Positions 16,347 to 27,432 of a stretch of 44,394 nt of DNA are shown piece by piece. The notes under the pieces were generated by a model that worked only from the letters and a program-made list of their open reading frames with translations, did not search any database and had not been told where the DNA came from. How positions within the stretch are numbered: position 1 is the stretch's first letter; each line of letters starts with the position of its first letter. The position numbers were made by a program, and so were the translations under genes. Source of the stretch: Panacagrimonas sp. (lineage in GTDB: Bacteria > Pseudomonadota > Gammaproteobacteria > Nevskiales > Nevskiaceae); the NCBI RefSeq assembly GCF_020697055.1, contig NZ_JAJFBP010000041.1, positions 1 through 44,394 on the forward strand, written 5' to 3'.

Positions 16347-16478
16347 TCAACGCAAAGGACGCAAAGGAGGAAGAAAGTACGCAGAGGATTCTGGGTGTGA
16401 CCTGCGCTGGCGGCGATCGTCATTCTTACCCGTGAGTCCTTTCTTTTTCCTTTGCGTCCTTTGCGTCCTTTGCGTTGA
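16347..16478. repeat. 22-bp perfect inverted repeat element with 9-bp direct units
   Basis: TCAACGCAAAGGACGCAAAGGA-type arm at 16347-16368 is the exact reverse complement of the arm at 16457-16478, with an 88-bp centre. The arms are built from a 9-bp unit CCTTTGCGT: two copies on the left, and three in tandem on the right (about 16449-16475). The element is more A/T-rich than its surroundings and fills most of the ubiA-recG gap. It contains no credible gene. It could be a MITE-like or other spread element. Confidence 0.75.
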
Positions 16479-16509
16479 AAAGTTGTTCCACGGCCTGCGA
16501 CCGGCTCGC

Positions 16510-18629
<2,120 letters not shown>

Positions 18630-18630
<1 letters not shown>

Positions 18631-19015
18631 TACTTCGTGTCCAGCACCAGGACGCCGTCCGCCTCGAAACGCGCACCGCGGGGCAGCGCGGCGACGCCGA
18701 CCGCGGCGCGCGCCGGATAGGGCGCCTGGAAGTACCGGCTCATGATCTCGTTGACCGTGGCGAAGTGCGACAGGTCGGTGAGAAACAGGTTGAGCTTGGC
18801 GATGTGCGCCAGCGATCCGCCCGCGGCGATGCAGACCTCGCGCAGGTTCGTGAACACCTGGTGGATCTCGTCCTCGATGCTGGCATTGCGCAGCGTCATG
18901 GTCTTGGGATCCAACGCGATCTGTCCGGCCAGGTACACCGTGTCGCCGACGCGAACGGCCTGCGAGTAGGTGCCGATCGCGGCCGGCGCCGTGGGAGTCG
19001 AGATGACGTCACGCT

Positions 19016-19019
<4 letters not shown>
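18630..19019 (-). CDS. ridA: RidA/YjgF/UK114 enamine-imine deaminase
   Basis: RidA hydrolyses reactive enamine/imine intermediates (2-aminoacrylate and related) made by PLP enzymes. The 129-residue protein shows [21 protein letters not shown] near the N-terminus, [28 protein letters not shown] text, and the C-terminal [20 protein letters not shown] segment with the substrate-binding Arg. It overlaps the terC stop by 4 bp (ATGA at 19019-19016) and its own TAG overlaps the recG GTG. Placement of ridA just before recG, as here, occurs in several gammaproteobacteria. Confidence 0.95.
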
Positions 19020-19783
<764 letters not shown>

Positions 19784-19898
19784 CGGGGAGCGGCAGGCGG
19801 ATGAACGCCCATGATAGCGGCCGTGCCGTTCCGTACGGCGACGTGCGGGCCGGGCGCGCTGTCTCGGAACCTTCGTGCTGCGCCTGCGCGCGCCTGAC

Positions 19899-20591
19899 TC
19901 AGGCGCTGGGCGGCAGCCAGCGTTCGAGCAGCGCGCACATCAGGCGGTTGTTCCCGGCGAAGCGCTGCAGGTCCGAAAGGATGAAGTCGGTCGTCTGCAC
20001 GTAGCGCCGCGGTCGCGGCACGCCGTGGTCGAACCACACGCGCGCGTCGGCGGCGGTGACCTCGAGATGAAACTGCAAACCGATCACGCGATCGCCGATC
20101 ACGTAGCCCTGGTGCGCGCAGGCCTCGCTGCTCATCAGGTTGGTGGCGCCCGGCGGGATCGCGAACGTGTCGCCATGCCAGTGAAAGGCGCAGAAGCGAT
20201 CGGGCCAGCCGGCGAACAGCGTTTCGCGACGGCCGTCGGCGTTGAGTGCGACGTCGAACCAGCCGATCTCGCTGTGCGCGTTGCGGGTCACCGGTCCGCC
20301 CATGACGTCGGCGATCAGCTGCGAGCCCAGGCAGATGCCGAGCACGGGGCGACCGCCGTCGATCGCCGCGCGGATGAAGCGTTTCTCCGGCACCAGCCAG
20401 GGATGCGCGTCGTGCTCGTAGATGTTCATCGGGCCGCCCATCACGATCAGGACGTCGAGATCGGCCACGTCGGGCAGGGCGGCGCCGTTCCACAGCGCGG
20501 TCATCGAGACCTTGGCGCCACGCGCGGCGAGCCACGGCGCGATGCAGCCCAGGTCCTCGTGTTCGGCGTGCTGCAGCCAGTGGACGCGCAT
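19899..20591 (-). CDS. Class I glutamine amidotransferase (GMP synthase-like domain), stand-alone
   Basis: The 230-residue protein is a single GATase1 domain. The catalytic triad is visible: nucleophile Cys87 in LGICLGSQL, His175 and Glu177 in GLQFHLE. LIVMGGPMNIYE (about 48-59) provides the oxyanion region. Stand-alone proteins of this type include gamma-glutamyl-polyamine hydrolases and relatives that cleave amides from glutamate conjugates; no synthetase partner lies next to it, so the substrate is unknown. Its start ATG 20591 is divergent from the yhhN gene, with 70 bp between them. Confidence 0.9.
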   Translation of the reverse strand: MRVHWLQHAEHEDLGCIAPWLAARGAKVSMTALWNGAALPDVADLDVLIVMGGPMNIYEHDAHPWLVPEKRFIRAAIDGGRPVLGICLGSQLIADVMGGPVTRNAHSEIGWFDVALNADGRRETLFAGWPDRFCAFHWHGDTFAIPPGATNLMSSEACAHQGYVIGDRVIGLQFHLEVTAADARVWFDHGVPRPRRYVQTTDFILSDLQRFAGNNRLMCALLERWLPPSA

Positions 20592-20661
20592 CGTCGTTTT
20601 GGTGGATTTCAGCGAGCGGGGGATGGCTAGAGTAAGCCGTCCTCATCGCATCGCACGCCCC

Positions 20662-21330
20662 ATGCCGACCGCCCTGCCTGCCGTCTTCCTCGGCGCCGCC
20701 GCCCTGAGCGCGCTGCTCGCGATCCTGTCGGAGGAGCGTGCGGCCGGGCGTCACCCGGCCTTCTACCTGCTCAAGCCGCTGACCACGCTGTTGGTGCTCG
20801 GCGCGGCTGCGACCGCGACCGACGCGGATCCGGCCTATCGTGGCTGGATCTGCGCGGCGCTGCTGTTGTCGATGTGCGGCGACGTCGCGCTGATGTTTTC
20901 CGGCGATGCCGCGTTCGTGACCGGGCTGGGCAGCTTCCTGGTCGCCCACGGTCTGTTCGTCTGGGCCTTCTGGATCAACGGCGGACAGGCCATGCCGCCG
21001 ATGTGGAGCGCCATCCCGATCGTGGCGGCTGCCGCCTTCTTCGTCTGGCTGCTGCCGCGCACCGGGACCCTGCGCATACCCGTGATCGTCTACGCGGCCG
21101 CGCTGGTGGGCATGACGTTGGCCGCGGCGGCGCGCAGCGAGGTCCGCGCCGACGTCTCGGGGACGCTCGCGGCCGCGGGGGCCCTGATGTTCCTTTTCTC
21201 CGACAGCGCGCTGGCCGTACGCCAGTTCAACGGGCCGTATCCGCGGGCACAGGCCCTGATCCTGTCGACCTACTGGCTGGCGATTGCCGGAGTGGCGGGC
21301 TCCGTCATAGGAAGCATCCGGGTTGCGTGA
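20662..21330 (+). CDS. YhhN-family lysoplasmalogenase-like membrane protein
   Basis: The 222-residue protein has about eight membrane helices and the YhhN/TMEM86 pattern: KPLTTLLVLGAA near residues 34-45, then LLLSMCGDVALMF, FLVAHGLFVWAF, and the C-terminal GALMFLFSDSALAV. Human TMEM86 and one bacterial homologue hydrolyse vinyl-ether lysophospholipids; whether this organism makes plasmalogens cannot be seen. Start ATG 20662 is chosen for the hydrophobic N-terminus; an in-frame ATG lies at 20623. TAGAGT at 20628-20633 could be the -10 box. A GC-rich hairpin lies about 150 bp downstream. Confidence 0.9.
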   Translation: MPTALPAVFLGAAALSALLAILSEERAAGRHPAFYLLKPLTTLLVLGAAATATDADPAYRGWICAALLLSMCGDVALMFSGDAAFVTGLGSFLVAHGLFVWAFWINGGQAMPPMWSAIPIVAAAAFFVWLLPRTGTLRIPVIVYAAALVGMTLAAAARSEVRADVSGTLAAAGALMFLFSDSALAVRQFNGPYPRAQALILSTYWLAIAGVAGSVIGSIRVA

Positions 21331-21360
21331 CTCCCGAACCGTCTGCAACATAATCCGGTG

Positions 21361-21512
21361 ACGCCTGGTTCATGACGGGCCCTTAGAACCCGCGAGCCGG
21401 TCATGGCAACGTGCTTCAAAACACGCTGTCCTGGTCCTGCGACGCAGTCCCCCCACTCTCCCCAACTGCGTTGCAGCGGGGCGGCCGGGCAACCGGCCGC
21501 CCCACTTTATTG
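21361..21512 (+). ncRNA. Possible small RNA ending in a terminator
   Basis: The 195-bp gap between yhhN and the next gene contains CATAAT at 21349-21354 as a possible -10 box, several short dyads (for example CGTG-CACG around 21410-21425) and a strong terminator-like hairpin at 21478-21503. No ORF with coding character is seen. The family is not recognised. It might instead be just the yhhN 3' untranslated region. Confidence 0.25.
21478..21503 (+). terminator. Intrinsic terminator-like hairpin with GCAA tetraloop
   Basis: GGGGCGGCCGG (21478-21488) and CCGGCCGCCCC (21493-21503) form an 11-bp perfect stem closed by GCAA, a GNRA tetraloop. ACTTTATT follows on the plus strand; no T-run follows on the minus strand. 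It would terminate yhhN or a small RNA. Confidence 0.65.
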
Positions 21513-21525
21513 GAGCCCTGAGCGC

Positions 21526-22005
21526 CTACTCGCTCAGGCTGAGGGCCCGGCAACGCGAGCGCTCGATCTCGAAGCGCTCTTCGCCGAGCACGCGGCCGTC
21601 GCGCTCGACGCGCACCGCCAGCAGCGGGCCGAGCGGATCGGTTTCGAGTCGATAGCGCGCGCCGTTCTCGATCGGGGTGGGCGCCGGCGCATCGGGGCGG
21701 CCGGGAAAGCTCGCGGTGAGGTCGGGATCGCCGATCAGGTCGACGTCGAGTGCCGGCGAGTCCGGCGTGATGCCGAAGTGCACGCCCAGTTCCAGCGTGT
21801 ATTGCGCGCGCTTCACGCGATAGCTGACCGGAACCGTGTGGCGCCACAGGCAGCCCTCGAGATCGCCGTAGCGGATCTCGAAGTTCTCGAGATCAGCGGA
21901 GTCGAGCGCGACCGTCTGGCGCTCGTACATGCGCGTCGCGCACGCCGCCAGCGGCAGGGCCAGCACCAAGGCTCCGATACGAACGCACCACGTGCTAGCT
22001 CGCAT
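21526..22005 (-). CDS. Small lipoprotein of unknown function
   Basis: A 159-residue protein with a signal peptide ending in LPLAAC (lipidation Cys about 22), so a periplasmic or outer-membrane lipoprotein. The mature part is strand-rich with two further Cys (about 52 in EGCLW and 152 in RSRCRA) that could form a disulfide. No family was recognised. Its start overlaps the end of the PhzF gene by 11 bp, which implies cotranscription and possibly reinitiation. Confidence 0.75.
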   Translation of the reverse strand: MRASTWCVRIGALVLALPLAACATRMYERQTVALDSADLENFEIRYGDLEGCLWRHTVPVSYRVKRAQYTLELGVHFGITPDSPALDVDLIGDPDLTASFPGRPDAPAPTPIENGARYRLETDPLGPLLAVRVERDGRVLGEERFEIERSRCRALSLSE

Positions 22006-22879
22006 GCAGGTAACCCTCCATCACCGGAACCGCATGACCGCCCACGCGCACGGCCGCGACGCGGCCGTCGACGCGATCGGCAAACGCGTACAGCGTGCTG
22101 GGTCGGCCCATCTCCGCGCCCTGGACCACGGTCCAGGCGAGGTTTTCGTTGCTGGATTCGGACGCCAGCGCCAGACGGCCGGCGAGTGCCGCCACCGCCG
22201 AGCCCGTCGCCGGATCCTCGCTCACCAACGTCGAGAACATGCGCGCGCGCAGTTCGCCTTCGTAGCCGCGCGCGTAGACGTAGAGCACGCGCGCCGCGTG
22301 GCTTTCGAGCAACGCGCGCAGGCCCGGTCGGTCGTCGCAGATGCCGGCGAGCAGTTCGGGCGAGCGCAGCGGGACCAGCAGTGCAGGAAGTCCGCAGCTG
22401 GCAACCACCGGTGCCTCACCTTGGTGGCCGATCGCATCCGCGTCCAGCCCGAGCACGCCCGCGATCGCCTCGATGTCCGTCGGCGACGCGCCCAGCGCCG
22501 GCGCCTGCGGCGCGGTGAGTTCGGCGTAGGGCGCATCGCCCTGGTTGCGGATCAGCACCGGCACCAGGCCGGCGCCGGTCTCGAATCCGAAGCGCACCTC
22601 GTTGCCGGACGGCACCAGTCCGAGATGCGTGAGCAGGCAGGCCGCGCCGACGACAGGATGGCCGGCGAACGGCAGTTCCTCCGACGGCGTGAAGATGCGC
22701 ACGCGAAACGCCGCGTCGGTGCGCGTCGGCGTCATCAGGAACACGGTTTCCGACAGGTTGAACTCGCGCGCGATGCGCTGCAGGCGCGCGCCGTTCAATT
22801 CGTCGGCGCCGAGCACGACCGCCAGCGGGTTGCCGCCGAAAGCCTGGTCGGTGAAGACATCCAGCACGTGGTAGCGCAT
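21995..22879 (-). CDS. PhzF-family isomerase/epimerase
   Basis: The 294-residue protein belongs to the PhzF superfamily, which has two DAP-epimerase-like halves. Seen: HVLDVFTDQAFGGNPLAVVL at the N-terminus, REFNLSETVFL with the catalytic Glu (about 46), ELPFAGHPVVGAA, and the C-terminal signature SEDPATGSAVAALAG. No phenazine genes are nearby, so it belongs to the broad group of PhzF-like proteins with unknown substrates. ATG 22879 gives the family N-terminus. It lies between two lipoprotein genes, 14 bp from one and overlapping the other. Confidence 0.92.
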   Translation of the reverse strand: MRYHVLDVFTDQAFGGNPLAVVLGADELNGARLQRIAREFNLSETVFLMTPTRTDAAFRVRIFTPSEELPFAGHPVVGAACLLTHLGLVPSGNEVRFGFETGAGLVPVLIRNQGDAPYAELTAPQAPALGASPTDIEAIAGVLGLDADAIGHQGEAPVVASCGLPALLVPLRSPELLAGICDDRPGLRALLESHAARVLYVYARGYEGELRARMFSTLVSEDPATGSAVAALAGRLALASESSNENLAWTVVQGAEMGRPSTLYAFADRVDGRVAAVRVGGHAVPVMEGYLHAS

Positions 22880-22893
22880 GGGGGTTTGGCGCG

Positions 22894-23220
22894 TTACTGG
22901 AAGCGGCCGCCGGTGACGCGTCCCTGCGCATCGAGCTCGACGAAGTACCGGCTGTTGTCCATGCGCAGTTCGCGCGTGCTGATGTCGTCCGGCATCACCA
23001 CGACCAGTCCGGGATAGCGCTGGCGCAGGCCGTCCGGCGTCGGATGCGTCGCGATGAAGGCGTCGAAAGCGGCCAGATCGGTGATCGAAGTGCGCACGGG
23101 AGTCTCGGCGGTGGCCGCAGGAGCCGGCGGCGCCGGCGCCGGTCCGGACGGTGGCGGCGCCGAGCAGGCGGCCAGCGCGGCCGGCAAGAGGGTCGAAAAA
23201 AGGAACTTGGGGAGGGCCAT
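22894..23220 (-). CDS. Small Pro/Ala-rich lipoprotein
   Basis: A 108-residue protein starting at ATG 23220, with signal peptide and lipobox ALAAC (Cys about 18), then a Pro/Ala linker (about 20-40) and a ~65-residue domain (AFDAFIATHPTPDGLRQRYP ... RYFVELDAQGRVTGGRF). The latter, ending in a short strand pair, has no family I recognise. It is the first gene of a three-gene minus-strand unit with the PhzF protein and is divergent from mnmG. Confidence 0.75.
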   Translation of the reverse strand: MALPKFLFSTLLPAALAACSAPPPSGPAPAPPAPAATAETPVRTSITDLAAFDAFIATHPTPDGLRQRYPGLVVVMPDDISTRELRMDNSRYFVELDAQGRVTGGRFQ

Positions 23221-23315
23221 GAAGACGGGGCGGGACGTTGCGCGGTGAAAGCCTAGCAACAGCGCCTACACTATGCGCCCTGTTTTTTTGCCTTCGCCCC
23301 GCGGAAAGCCCTGGT

Positions 23316-25196
23316 GTGAACGAGTTCGACGTGATCGTGATCGGCGGTGGCCATGCCGGCACCGAGGCGGCGCTGGCTGCCGCGCGCGCGGGCAGCGCGA
23401 CGCTGCTGGTCACGCAGTCGATCGAGACGCTGGGCCAGATGTCGTGCAACCCGGCGATCGGCGGCATCGGCAAGGGCCACCTGGTGCGCGAGATCGATGC
23501 GCTCGGCGGTCTGATGGCGCGTGCGACCGATCGCGCCGGCATCCAGTTCCGCACGCTCAACGCAAGCAAAGGTCCGGCGGTGCGCGCCACGCGCGCGCAG
23601 GCCGATCGCATGCTCTACAAGTGGGCGGTACGCGAGGCGCTCGAGAACCAGCCCAACCTCACGCTGTTCCAGCAGGAGGTGGAGGATCTGATCGTCGAGG
23701 GCGATCGCGTCGCGGGCGTGGTCACGCGACTGGGTCTGCGCTTCCATGCGCGCAGCGTGGTGCTGACGACCGGCACGTTCCTGGGCGGTCGCATCCACGT
23801 CGGCCTGGATCAGCACGCGGGCGGTCGCGCCGGCGATGCGCCGTCGATCCCGCTCGCGCTGCGATTGCGCGAGCGCATGCCGCGTACCGGTCGGCTCAAG
23901 ACCGGAACACCGCCGCGGCTCGATGGCCGCACGATCGACTTCGATGTGCTGCAGGTGCAGCCCGGCGACGAGCCCGTTCCGGTCTTCTCGTTCCTGGGTT
24001 CGCGCGCCGAACATCCGCGCCAGGTGCCCTGCCACATCACGCACACCAACGAGGCCACGCACGCGATCATCCGCGAGGGCTTCGACCGATCGCCGATGTT
24101 CACCGGACGCATCGAAGGCGTGGGTCCGCGCTACTGCCCGAGCGTCGAGGACAAGGTCAACCGCTTCGCCGATCGCACGGCGCACCAGATCTTCCTCGAG
24201 CCCGAAGGGCTGAACACGCGCGAGATCTACCCCAACGGCATCTCGACGTCGCTGCCTTACGACATCCAGGAGCGGTTCGTCCGCACGATTCCGGGTCTCG
24301 AGAACGCGCGCATCACGCGGCCCGGCTACGCCATCGAGTACGACTACTTCGATCCGCGCGACCTGTATCGCTCGCTGCAGACCAAGGCGATCGCCGGCCT
24401 GTTCTTCGCCGGGCAGATCAACGGCACGACCGGATACGAGGAGGCCGCGGCGCAGGGCCTGCTCGCCGGCATCAACGCCGCGCGCCACGCGCAGCAGCGC
24501 GAGCCCTGGGTGCCGCAACGCCACGAGAGCTACATCGGCGTGCTGGTGGACGACCTGGTCACGCGCGGAACCAGCGAGCCCTATCGCATGTTCACGTCGC
24601 GCGCCGAGCACCGGCTGATGCTGCGCGAGGACAACGCCGATCTGCGGCTGACGCCGATCGGCCGCGAACTCGGCGTCGTCGACGACGCGCGCTGGGATGC
24701 GTTCTGCCGTCGTCGCGACGCGATCGCCGTCGAGCAGGCGCGGCTCGACGCGCTGTGGCTCAAGCCCGCGCAGCTGTCGCGCCCGGAGTTCGTCGCCGTG
24801 TTCGGCGAGCCGCCGGCCTCGACCGGATTCTCGGCGATGGACCTTCTGCGTCGCCCCGAAGGATCGACGCGCGGGCTGCGTGATCTCGGGCTGGCGTCCG
24901 ATGCGCTCGACGACGACGTCGCCGAGCAGGTCGAGGTGCAGGCCAAGTACAGCGGGTATCTCGCGCGGGCGACGAACGAGATCGAGCGCAACCGTCGCTA
25001 CGAGGAAGCCGCGCTGCCGGTCGACCTGGACTACGCCGCGATCCGCGGACTGTCCCACGAAGTGCGCGCCAAGCTCGCCGCGCATCGTCCAGAAACGGTG
25101 GGGCAGGCCGCGCGCATCTCCGGCATCACGCCGACGGCGGTGTCGCTGCTGCTGGTGCACCTCAAGAAGCTGGGACAGCTTCGCCGCTCGGCGTAG
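23316..25196 (+). CDS. mnmG: tRNA uridine-5-carboxymethylaminomethyl modification enzyme MnmG (GidA)
   Basis: MnmG, with MnmE, modifies U34 of certain tRNAs using FAD, NADH and a folate donor. The 626-residue protein follows E. coli MnmG (629) throughout. It has the FAD site [90 protein letters not shown], and the C-terminal LRRSA. GTG 23316 is the start at the conserved N-terminus. TACACT at 23267-23272 may be the -10 box. In many bacteria mnmG lies near oriC followed by rsmG, parA and parB; here rsmG and parA are absent, but parB follows 3.3 kb away. Confidence 0.98.
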   Translation: MNEFDVIVIGGGHAGTEAALAAARAGSATLLVTQSIETLGQMSCNPAIGGIGKGHLVREIDALGGLMARATDRAGIQFRTLNASKGPAVRATRAQADRMLYKWAVREALENQPNLTLFQQEVEDLIVEGDRVAGVVTRLGLRFHARSVVLTTGTFLGGRIHVGLDQHAGGRAGDAPSIPLALRLRERMPRTGRLKTGTPPRLDGRTIDFDVLQVQPGDEPVPVFSFLGSRAEHPRQVPCHITHTNEATHAIIREGFDRSPMFTGRIEGVGPRYCPSVEDKVNRFADRTAHQIFLEPEGLNTREIYPNGISTSLPYDIQERFVRTIPGLENARITRPGYAIEYDYFDPRDLYRSLQTKAIAGLFFAGQINGTTGYEEAAAQGLLAGINAARHAQQREPWVPQRHESYIGVLVDDLVTRGTSEPYRMFTSRAEHRLMLREDNADLRLTPIGRELGVVDDARWDAFCRRRDAIAVEQARLDALWLKPAQLSRPEFVAVFGEPPASTGFSAMDLLRRPEGSTRGLRDLGLASDALDDDVAEQVEVQAKYSGYLARATNEIERNRRYEEAALPVDLDYAAIRGLSHEVRAKLAAHRPETVGQAARISGITPTAVSLLLVHLKKLGQLRRSA

Positions 25197-25220
25197 CGCG
25201 GCCCATCCCGCGTCTCGCGC

Positions 25221-26522
25221 TCAGCCCCAGGGCGTGAATCCGGTCCGCGTCATCTCGCGCACGATCCAGGCGCAAAGCGCGAGCAGCGAGACGCCGAGCA
25301 GGAGTCCCCAGCGTTGCGCGGAGCGCATCTCGGCGCGCTTGTCTTCGACCGGTCCGTCGAGCGCGAGCACCGGCCGATCGTGCCGCTTCAAAGCGCGTTT
25401 TTCGTTGCGCTCGCCCGCGAGCGCTCCGTACACGGTCACCATGTCGCCTTCCACCAGATAGTTGCGGGGCCGGCCCGTGGCCAGCATGCGATCCAGCGCC
25501 TGCGCCGCCTCGGTCGCCTGGCCCTGCCCCAGCAGGCCTTCTGTCATGCGACCGATCACGCGAGGTCCAGCGATCGGATCGATGGGGCTTGGTGAGACGT
25601 TGGCGTTTTCGAGGTCCAGCAACAACGTGCCGCTGCCGTCGCGCAGCATCACGGCCTGCTGCGAACGCAAGGTGTTGCGCTTGCTTCGGGTCACGCGGTA
25701 CCACACGCAGGGGATCCTGCTGTCGGGATGCGCCTTGGCTGTCAGGCCGGGAGGCACCTGCACGCTGCCCCGCAGCGCGACGAAACCGGGCGACGCCATG
25801 GCGATCTGGGAGATCGGCGTGTCGAGTTGACGCGCGCCGGACCACCCGCGATACGCCATGCCCAGCGCCGCGAGCCCCGCGAAGACCGTGGCGATCGCGA
25901 CGAGCCATGAGACGGCCGCGTTCTGTGCAACCCACGCGCCCGGGTTGAAGGCCGCGCCGCGCGCCTGGAACTGTTGCTCGAATCGTTGTGAACCGCCGCC
26001 TTCGGCGAGATCGGCGAGCGTGTAGGCCTCCTGCCATCGGGGCCAGCGTTGGATGAGCGTCTCGGCGGTGGCGATCGCCTCCTTGCGCAGAGCCGCGGCC
26101 TGCTCGGCGGCGCCGGCCTGCGCCTGCTGGTTCGCCTCGGCCACCTGCGCTCTGGCGATCTGCAGCCGGATCACATCCGGCGGCAGCACCGCGGCGGACT
26201 CCGGTGACGCGAGCACGTCGCGCAACTCGGTCGCGCGACCGGCGTCGATCATCACGCTGCTCAACGTGTCGAGGAAGTAGGGGTCGGAAAGGCAGCGTTC
26301 GCGCACCGCAAGCATCCGGTCGATGGACTTGCTGCGCACTTCGTCGATCGATACGAGTCCCTGCAGTGCCGCAGCGTCGTCGTAGAGTCCGATGCAGGCA
26401 GGGTCGCTCTGGATCTCCGTCGGTTTGGCGACCTGTCGCAGCCACAGCGCCATGGCCAGGAGCGCCACGAAGGGCAGCACAAAGGTTGCGATGTAGATCG
26501 CGCTCTTGATCGACGCTTCCAT
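25221..26522 (-). CDS. GIDE-domain (MUL1-like) inner-membrane protein
   Basis: A 433-residue membrane protein. Helices are predicted at about 8-30, 204-226 and 405-423. Between the first two lies a ~170-residue soluble helical region (SAAVLPPDVIRLQIARAQVAEANQ..., possibly TPR-like). Between the second and third lies a GIDE-type domain with GFVALRGSVQVPPG (246-259), IPCVWYRVTRSKRN (270-283) and RNYLVEGDMVTVYG (353-366). In eukaryotic MUL1 this domain accompanies a RING finger, but no RING or Cys/His zinc site is present here. Bacterial GIDE proteins are predicted to sense or bind membranes and some have been placed near conflict systems; the function is unproven. It lies 71 bp after a YgjP peptidase and a WYL regulator on the same strand. 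Confidence 0.75.
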   Translation of the reverse strand: MEASIKSAIYIATFVLPFVALLAMALWLRQVAKPTEIQSDPACIGLYDDAAALQGLVSIDEVRSKSIDRMLAVRERCLSDPYFLDTLSSVMIDAGRATELRDVLASPESAAVLPPDVIRLQIARAQVAEANQQAQAGAAEQAAALRKEAIATAETLIQRWPRWQEAYTLADLAEGGGSQRFEQQFQARGAAFNPGAWVAQNAAVSWLVAIATVFAGLAALGMAYRGWSGARQLDTPISQIAMASPGFVALRGSVQVPPGLTAKAHPDSRIPCVWYRVTRSKRNTLRSQQAVMLRDGSGTLLLDLENANVSPSPIDPIAGPRVIGRMTEGLLGQGQATEAAQALDRMLATGRPRNYLVEGDMVTVYGALAGERNEKRALKRHDRPVLALDGPVEDKRAEMRSAQRWGLLLGVSLLALCAWIVREMTRTGFTPWG

Positions 26523-26593
26523 CGCCCGCTCCCCACGCCACCGCTTGATCCACACGACGGGCGTACCCCGACGCCGATCGTCCCCTCAGTCCA

Positions 26594-27349
26594 TCAGCTC
26601 GCCATCCACCAGTGCAACGCCGGCCCGTGCTCGCGCAGCCAGCGACGATGGGTCTCGAAGTCCGGCATCTGTCGCGCGACGAGCTTCCAGAAGCGCTCGC
26701 CGTGGTCGTGATGGCGCACGTGGCAGAGCTCGTGGACCGCGACGTAGCGCAGCACCGCGGGCGGCGCCATCACCAGCCGCCATGACAGGCTGATCAGGCC
26801 CTGAGCGGTGCAGCTGCCCCACAGCGTCTTCTGATCGGCGATGCGCGGTCCGCTGAAGCGCACGCCCAGGCGCTGCGCCTCGTGCTGGAGCATGCGCTGC
26901 GAATCGAGCAGTGCTTCGCGCTTGAGCGCATCGCGCAGCACCTTCTGCAGGCGCGCGGTCTGTCCGATCCACGCGGTTGGCGCGAGCACTTCGATGGCGC
27001 GCTCGCTCACGCGGACCGAGGGTTTGCGCGCGCGCGTCGCGAACAGGCGCAGCGGCAGCTCCAAGCCGCGCAGCGTCACCAGGTCGGTGCCGTCCCACCG
27101 CAGCTGCGTGGAACGACGTGCCGGCTGATCTGCGAGCTTCTGCTTGAGCTCCAGGATCTTTTCGCGGATCCAGCCTTCGCGGCTCAGAAGGAATTCGCGC
27201 GCCTCGCTCTTGGCCACGGAGCGCGGGATCGTCAGACGCACTTCCGATGTGGATCGCACTTCGATGCGGATGCATCGAGCGCGAGCGCTCACACGCTCGT
27301 CGACGCGATACGCGTCGAACAACAAATCCAGCTGTCGCGGTGCAGTCAT
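26594..27349 (-). CDS. YgjP-like (DUF45) zinc metallopeptidase
   Basis: The 251-residue protein shows the YgjP/WLM-type metallopeptidase signature HELCHVRHHDHGERFW, with predicted zinc ligands His206, His210 and His216 and catalytic Glu207. It also has the family motif LWGSC (176-180) and SLSWRLVMAPPAVLRYV before the active site. The N-terminal ~120 residues form the usual strand-rich domain. Related SprT/WLM proteases act in DNA-protein crosslink repair, but YgjP function is not established. ATG 27349 (MTAPRQL) is taken as the start. It lies between a WYL regulator (83 bp upstream) and the GIDE membrane protein. Confidence 0.9.
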   Translation of the reverse strand: MTAPRQLDLLFDAYRVDERVSARARCIRIEVRSTSEVRLTIPRSVAKSEAREFLLSREGWIREKILELKQKLADQPARRSTQLRWDGTDLVTLRGLELPLRLFATRARKPSVRVSERAIEVLAPTAWIGQTARLQKVLRDALKREALLDSQRMLQHEAQRLGVRFSGPRIADQKTLWGSCTAQGLISLSWRLVMAPPAVLRYVAVHELCHVRHHDHGERFWKLVARQMPDFETHRRWLREHGPALHWWMAS

Positions 27350-27432
27350 CGGGGGAGAGGCAGGCAACGTGCGGGAAGCTTATTCCTGACGAATCTGCGG
27401 CGCCACCGTTGACGAACCCCATGCGGGTTCGT

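Noticed and set aside
19784..19898. Manganese (yybP-ykoY) riboswitch upstream of terC
   Set aside because: The 115-bp leader shows none of the conserved loop sequences I would expect; nothing else was seen in this gap.
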